NCBI GenBank assembly: GCA_031288885.1
Contig: JAITQP010000307.1
Span: 1 to 5,086 of the forward strand
From: Prevotellaceae bacterium
Lineage (GTDB): Bacteria > Bacteroidota > Bacteroidia > Bacteroidales > UBA932
Length of the DNA: 5,086 nucleotides
Direction of reading: 5' to 3'
The position numbers and the translations under genes were made by a program. Under the pieces are notes generated by a model. The model ran no database searches and was not told where the DNA came from. It worked only from the letters and a program-made list of their open reading frames with translations. Of this stretch, positions 3,808 to 5,086 are shown piece after piece. Every line of letters starts with the position of its first letter. Position 1 is the stretch's first letter.

Positions 3808-5086
3808 TGAAGCATAAATACCACATATCGCTCCTGTTTGCGCTCACCGTAGCGCTGGGCGTAACCTGCGGATGGTTTATATCAGCCTACTTCACCGTAG
3901 GGTTGCTGTTAGCCGCGGTCACGCTGGTGGCGTTTTTTTCCGCCGTTGGCCGCGTTGGGAAATTCTTCTGGGACGTGCACAACTTTGCGGAGGCGGCGCG
4001 CTACCGCGATTTCTCGAAGCGATACCCCGAGCGCACCGGCTGGAAAGGAAACGACTTTTACCGCTACTTTAACGAGATAAGCAACGTGTTCCGCGCGCTG
4101 AGCAGGGAGAAAGAGCTGCAGCAGCAGCACCTCCACAAAATGCTGGAGCTGATAGATACCGGCATACTGGCCTACCATCAGGACACGAACGAAATCCTCT
4201 GGCTGAACAACGCCTTCAAAACCATGTTCGACATCCCGTCCATCAAAAGCGTTACATGGCTAAAAACGCGGCGGGAAACGCTCTACCGCGAGCTGCGCAG
4301 CATCCCAACGGGGCACAACCGCCTCATCACGGTAACCGTGCGAAACCAGTCGATAAAAACGCTCATCAACGCCCACATTTTCCAAACCGGCGGCAAAACC
4401 TACAAGATGATTGCCTTTCACAACATCAGCGCCACGCTCGAGGAGATTGAAGCCAGCGCATGGAAAAGCCTGCTGAACGTGATGACCCACGAAATTATGA
4501 ACTCCATTGCGCCGGTGGCCTCGCTGGCCGACACGCTGAAAAAACGCCTCGAGGACATACGCGGCAAAAGCGCCGCAGCGATAAAGCCCGACTTTGAGGA
4601 CATCGAGTTTGCCATGGACACCATTCACCGCCGGAGCGAGGGCCTGCTGCGCTTTGCCGACACCTACCGCAACCTCAGCAAAACGATTGTCCCCAACCTG
4701 AGGCAGGAAAACATTGCGCAGATGCTGCACGCCATTCACCAGCTCATGGAGCCGCTGCTGAAGCAAAAAAACATATCCTTTGAGGTAAACGCGGAAAGCC
4801 GCCTGCTGACGGCGAGCATCGACCGAGGGCTGATAGAGCAGGTGCTCATCAACTTCATCACGAACGCCACGTACGCGGTAAGAGAGAAAGAAGCGCCGCA
4901 AATCCTACTCTTTGCCGGCGCCACCCCCGACGGGCGCCCTTACATTACGGTGGCCGACAACGGTTGCGGCATTTCGCCGGAAATGCGCGACAAGATTTTC
5001 ATTCCTTTTTTCAGCACCAAAAAAAACGGCACAGGCATTGGGCTAAGCCTGTCGCGCGAAATCATCAAGCTCCATCAGGGGAGCTT
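3807..5086 (+). CDS. membrane sensor histidine kinase, NtrY/NtrB-like (3' end beyond window)
   Basis: The ATG at 3807 overlaps the last base of the regulator's TGA stop (TGATG), indicating translational coupling and a cognate pair. The 426 codons present begin [20 protein letters not shown]. Two hydrophobic segments (about 8-25 and 29-46) with almost no external loop anchor it in the inner membrane, so it probably senses a membrane or cytoplasmic cue. A linker rich in charged residues follows (60-110, helical, with a QQQ stretch). A PAS-like domain spans about 108-210 ([20 protein letters not shown]). The phosphoacceptor is His228 in [12 protein letters not shown]. The ATPase domain shows the N box with Asn349 and Asn353 (INFITNA), G1 box DNGCGI (384-389), F box IFIPFFSTK and G2 box GTGIGLSLS (408-416). 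The sequence leaves the window just after the G2 box, so only a short C-terminal tail is missing. The ligand is unknown. Confidence 0.95.
   Translation, partial: MKHKYHISLLFALTVALGVTCGWFISAYFTVGLLLAAVTLVAFFSAVGRVGKFFWDVHNFAEAARYRDFSKRYPERTGWKGNDFYRYFNEISNVFRALSREKELQQQHLHKMLELIDTGILAYHQDTNEILWLNNAFKTMFDIPSIKSVTWLKTRRETLYRELRSIPTGHNRLITVTVRNQSIKTLINAHIFQTGGKTYKMIAFHNISATLEEIEASAWKSLLNVMTHEIMNSIAPVASLADTLKKRLEDIRGKSAAAIKPDFEDIEFAMDTIHRRSEGLLRFADTYRNLSKTIVPNLRQENIAQMLHAIHQLMEPLLKQKNISFEVNAESRLLTASIDRGLIEQVLINFITNATYAVREKEAPQILLFAGATPDGRPYITVADNGCGISPEMRDKIFIPFFSTKKNGTGIGLSLSREIIKLHQGS

Noticed and set aside
4260..4901. Minus-strand 213-codon frame opposite the histidine kinase
   Set aside because: The plus-strand kinase frame is continuous from 3807 to the window end with H, N, G1, F and G2 boxes. 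The antisense frame has no recognisable features.

Overview
The window looks like a chromosomal piece of a Bacteroidota (Bacteroidetes) genome, most likely Bacteroidales-like. Four points support this. The trp genes run trpB then trpE, an order known from Bacteroides-type trp operons. Two promoters match the phylum's unusual consensus (TTTG / TAnnTTTG). Start codons lack Shine-Dalgarno sequences. The two-component proteins resemble Bacteroidetes NtrC/NtrY-like pairs. The housekeeping genes are visibly GC-rich, while the spacers and one small ORF are AT-rich. The exact genus cannot be read from the sequence.

Left half (minus strand, read from about 2180 down to 1): the start of a tryptophan operon. 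A Bacteroidetes-type promoter (2150-2181) drives a 21-residue leader peptide with three consecutive Trp codons (2059-2124). An intrinsic terminator follows (1989-2023), 21 bases before trpB (787-1968). Together these make a ribosome-mediated trp attenuator. After trpB there is an insertion-like block of about 675 bp (141-816), then the first 45 codons of trpE (1-137). The block holds a gene for an S23/four-helix-bundle protein (280-630). On each side of that gene is a unit built from the heptamer GAATTA(G/C), arranged as a perfect 27-bp inverted repeat with CGCGTAGCG in its loop. The repeat runs into the 3' end of trpB, where it encodes the last nine residues and the stop codon. It also ends three bases before the trpE start codon.

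The spacer 1969-2454 separates the divergent operons. It contains the trp control region, two short imperfect palindromes, a second Bacteroidetes-type promoter (2333-2361, plus strand) and a third, diverged copy of the CGCGTAGCG-type element.

Right half (plus strand): a sigma-54-dependent response regulator (2455-3807) overlaps by one base with a membrane sensor histidine kinase (3807 to past the window end). They form a two-component signalling operon with no visible link to tryptophan.

The most notable signal is the S23-type gene framed by matched heptamer inverted-repeat units inside an amino-acid biosynthesis operon. It has the layout of a small mobile or RNA-level element that supplies stop codons, spacers and translation-start contexts to the genes around it.
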